A stretch of DNA of 8,657 bases from Planctomycetota bacterium. Its GTDB lineage: Bacteria > Planctomycetota > Phycisphaerae > UBA1845 > PWPN01. The notes under the pieces were generated by a model, which searched no databases, was not told the DNA's origin, and saw nothing but the letters and a program-made list of their open reading frames with translations. The stretch lies in assembly GCA_016209665.1 (NCBI GenBank), contig JACQVT010000690.1, positions 1-8,657 on the forward strand, read 5' to 3'. This document shows, piece by piece, positions 6,804-8,657 of the stretch (position 1 is the first letter of the stretch; every line of letters begins with the position of its first letter). The translations under genes and the position numbers were made by a program.

Positions 6804-6808
6804 GGAGG
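6804..6808 (+). promoter_or_regulatory. Ribosome binding site of the secretin gene
   Basis: GGAGG sits 10 bases before ATG 6819 and only 4 bases before an in-frame GTG at 6813. The ATG is preferred on spacing; starting at GTG would add only two residues (Met-Ile) to the signal peptide and change nothing else. Confidence 0.7.
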
Positions 6809-6818
6809 ACCCGTGATC

Positions 6819-8657
6819 ATGGCGACGGCAAGGACAAGACGACGGCAGGCGGCGTTTTCAGTACTGGCAAGCGCGTGCCTGTGGTTGAACGCCGGCTACC
6901 TGCTGGCCGACGAGAACCCGGCCGACCCGGCCCGCCAGGAGTTCGAGGCGGCCTGGGCGAACGCCGGCACGAGCGCCGAGGCCTCGGCGCAGCCGGTGCA
7001 GTTGGCGGACGCCTCGCGGGAGCGGTCCGGCCCGACGGCTACCCAGCCGGCGGCGGACGGTGGACGGTCGTCCCGGCTGACCCGCTCGCCGCAACCGGCC
7101 GGCACTCAGCCTGCGGCGGGCGAGGCGGAACGCACCCGGGCCCTCCGCGAGCGTTTGGCCCAGCAGCGAGCCTCGATGGCCCGACCGCGCGGCACCGCCC
7201 CCCTCTCGCCGCCGCAACCGACAAACACCACCCAGCCGGCCGAGATGCATCTCGACGCCCAGGCCTTGCCCGAGGTCTCGGAAGATGACCTCAAGAAGAT
7301 GGAAGAGCGGTTGGCCAACCGCCCGGGCCAGCCCGCCGAGGCCCAACCCGCACAGCCCACACCCACGGACGACCGGCCTCTCGAGGAGCGCCTGCGGGAC
7401 CCGCGTCTGCAACACCCGGTACCGGCGACGCCCGCACAGCCCGGCCAGTCGCCCTTGCGCGGAGGACGCCCAACGCCCGGCCAAGTCCCACCCGCGCCGC
7501 CGCAGCCTGGCCATGCCGGAGCGACGACGCAGCCGGCGGGCCTGCCGCCGCGCGTGACGCCGCCGCCGGGCGGTGTCGCCCATCCCAGTCCGACGCCCGG
7601 CCCAACGCCCGCCGCGACACCCGGCACCGCGGTCCAGCCGCACATCACCACCGCCGGGACCGAGTACCGCGTCCAGCAGGACCCCAACACCAAACAGCCG
7701 GAACTGGTCCGGCCCAAGGACTGGTGGAAACTGCCGCCGGAGGAGCGGAAGTTCTTCTTCGTCTGGAAGAACACCCCGCTGCCCAAAACGCTGGAGGACT
7801 TGCAGGAGATGTCCGGCCTGAGCCTGATCGGGCAGATCGACCAGGCCGAGCAGGCCCTCACGATCACCTACGAGAGCCAGCAGTTGCAGAACTTCGACGA
7901 TGCCCTGACCACCTACAACGAGCTGCTGATGGAGAAGGGCTACTGGGTGCTGCGATTGCAGAACTATCTGGGGGTGCGGCGGCTGACCGACTGGTACCGC
8001 TACATCCCCCCCGCCCGGATGTACCAGACGCTCGAGGCCTACAAGAACGTCAAGCTCCCCAAGTGGGAGGTGGCGTCGGTGATCTATCAGCCCAAGAACG
8101 TATCCCCGACCATTCTGGCGGCCCGGCTGATGGACCGCATCCCGGACAACACGGCCCGGGCCACGGTCGTCCCCGACTCGAACAAGATCGAGCTGCAAGG
8201 ATTCGTGTACTACATCGAGCGGCAACTTGATCTGGCCGAACTCTACGACATTACCGGGGACGATGGTCGGCTCTGGCGGCCCTATCCGTTGAAGTACGTC
8301 TCGCCGTCCGCGGCCGCAGAAGCGCTATCCGAGTTGATGCCACCTTCGCCGAGCGGCGGGACGATCGTGCGGCCGGCTGGCCCCGTGCCGACGCCGAGCG
8401 CCATTCCCCGACGGGGCACGGCGCCCCTGCCCACGCCCCAGCCGGCGGCGGTGGACGTCGGCACCACCACCGCCGACGACGTCGAAATCCGCGAGGACAA
8501 ACGAAAGCCCCAACTGCTCATTCGGGCGTCCGAGGCCAAGCACAAGATCGTGGAGAAGTTGATCAAGGAATTCATCGACGTGCCCTGGGTCGAGCCCCAG
8601 CGTCGGGAACTGATCAAGCTCGAACATGCCGATCCGAACGACCTCGTGGACAAGATC
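6819..8657 (+). CDS. gspD: Type II secretion / pilus secretin GspD/PilQ (3' partial)
   Basis: The frame is open for 613 codons to the window edge, so the pore-forming C-terminal part is missing here. A Sec signal peptide is visible: basic TARTRRR, a hydrophobic core, and likely cleavage after YLLA (A30). Residues about 31-281 are Pro/Gln/Ala/Thr/Arg-rich and probably disordered, with four TQPA units (starting at 75, 96, 138, 237) and three spaced ERL motifs. A secretin N0 domain follows (about 311-388; NTPLPKTLEDLQEMSGLSLIG, then DDALTTYNELLMEKGYWVLR). Next is an N1-type KH-like domain (about 418-478; VIYQPKNVSP to LDLAELYDI). A further N-domain starts at about 486 (WRPYPLKYVSP) and is interrupted by a Pro-rich insert (508-563). 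The start of another repeat (RRELIKLEHADPNDLVDKI) ends the window. N0 is the docking site for the GspC/PilP homology region, which fits the domain ending the upstream protein. The 238-base gap may give separate expression. Confidence 0.85.
   Translation, partial: MATARTRRRQAAFSVLASACLWLNAGYLLADENPADPARQEFEAAWANAGTSAEASAQPVQLADASRERSGPTATQPAADGGRSSRLTRSPQPAGTQPAAGEAERTRALRERLAQQRASMARPRGTAPLSPPQPTNTTQPAEMHLDAQALPEVSEDDLKKMEERLANRPGQPAEAQPAQPTPTDDRPLEERLRDPRLQHPVPATPAQPGQSPLRGGRPTPGQVPPAPPQPGHAGATTQPAGLPPRVTPPPGGVAHPSPTPGPTPAATPGTAVQPHITTAGTEYRVQQDPNTKQPELVRPKDWWKLPPEERKFFFVWKNTPLPKTLEDLQEMSGLSLIGQIDQAEQALTITYESQQLQNFDDALTTYNELLMEKGYWVLRLQNYLGVRRLTDWYRYIPPARMYQTLEAYKNVKLPKWEVASVIYQPKNVSPTILAARLMDRIPDNTARATVVPDSNKIELQGFVYYIERQLDLAELYDITGDDGRLWRPYPLKYVSPSAAAEALSELMPPSPSGGTIVRPAGPVPTPSAIPRRGTAPLPTPQPAAVDVGTTTADDVEIREDKRKPQLLIRASEAKHKIVEKLIKEFIDVPWVEPQRRELIKLEHADPNDLVDKI

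Noticed and set aside
6768..6805. Resemblance to a hammerhead ribozyme (CTGACG, a stable stem, then CGAAC)
   Set aside because: The conserved CUGANGA core has G in place of the last A, the GAAA segment is GAAC, and I found no matching stems I and III.
6635..6818. Possible cyclic-di-GMP or other known riboswitch in the secretin leader
   Set aside because: No conserved core sequence of a known class, such as the GEMM elements, could be found; only generic hairpins are visible.
6864..6878. Possible lipoprotein signal (LASAC, Cys20) in the secretin
   Set aside because: The residue at -3 is Ala, with Leu at -4, so the lipobox is out of register. A signal peptidase I site after YLLA fits better.
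6858..8225. A 455-codon open frame on the minus strand opposite the secretin
   Set aside because: The + frame gives secretin N0 and N1 motifs with a signal peptide and Shine-Dalgarno. The antisense product is Arg/Gly/Leu-rich with no recognisable fold.

Overview
This high-GC window carries one block of co-directional (+ strand) genes for a type II secretion / type IV pilus-like envelope machine. The order is a tail of an unidentified upstream gene, then gspJ (minor pseudopilin), gspK (tip pseudopilin), a PilM-PilN fusion equivalent to GspL, a GspM/PilO-like protein with extra domains, and the first part of a GspD/PilQ secretin cut by the window end. High GC, long disordered inserts, a PilM-like protein in place of classical GspL, and a fibronectin-III-like domain of the 'YEVYFGE...TYYWKID' kind all suggest a Planctomycetota bacterium (Phycisphaerae-like). 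That assignment is inference; no marker gene is present.

Layout: 1-437 is the Gly/Arg/Asp-rich C-terminal tail of an upstream protein. 438-580 is non-coding and holds an 8-bp GC-rich tandem repeat. 581-1672 is gspJ, overlapping gspK (1669-3741) by ATGA. The gspK stop overlaps the start of the PilM-PilN gene (3741-5246) by one base. After 26 bases comes the GspM/PilO-like gene (5273-6580). 6581-6818 is a 238-base gap with three perfect inverted repeats, the last ending just before the Shine-Dalgarno of the secretin gene. The secretin gene runs from 6819 off the window end.

How the genes work together: GspJ and GspK would cap the pseudopilus. The PilM-PilN fusion and the GspM/PilO-like protein would form the inner-membrane assembly platform. 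The secretin forms the outer-membrane channel. No separate gspC or pilP lies here, but the C-terminus of the GspM/PilO-like protein looks like the homology-region domain of GspC/PilP, which contacts the secretin N0 domain. The last three genes therefore resemble a condensed pilM-N-O-P-Q cluster: PilM-PilN, PilO-FN3-PilP, PilQ. GspE, F, G, H, I and the prepilin peptidase are not in the window.

The most unusual trait is that nearly every component carries a long low-complexity insert: Gly-rich in GspJ, about 158 residues of Asp/Gln/Asn/Arg/Gly in GspK, Pro-rich in GspM, about 250 residues of Pro/Gln/Ala/Thr before secretin N0, and another Pro-rich insert inside a secretin N-domain. I saw no rRNA, tRNA, CRISPR or insertion sequence.
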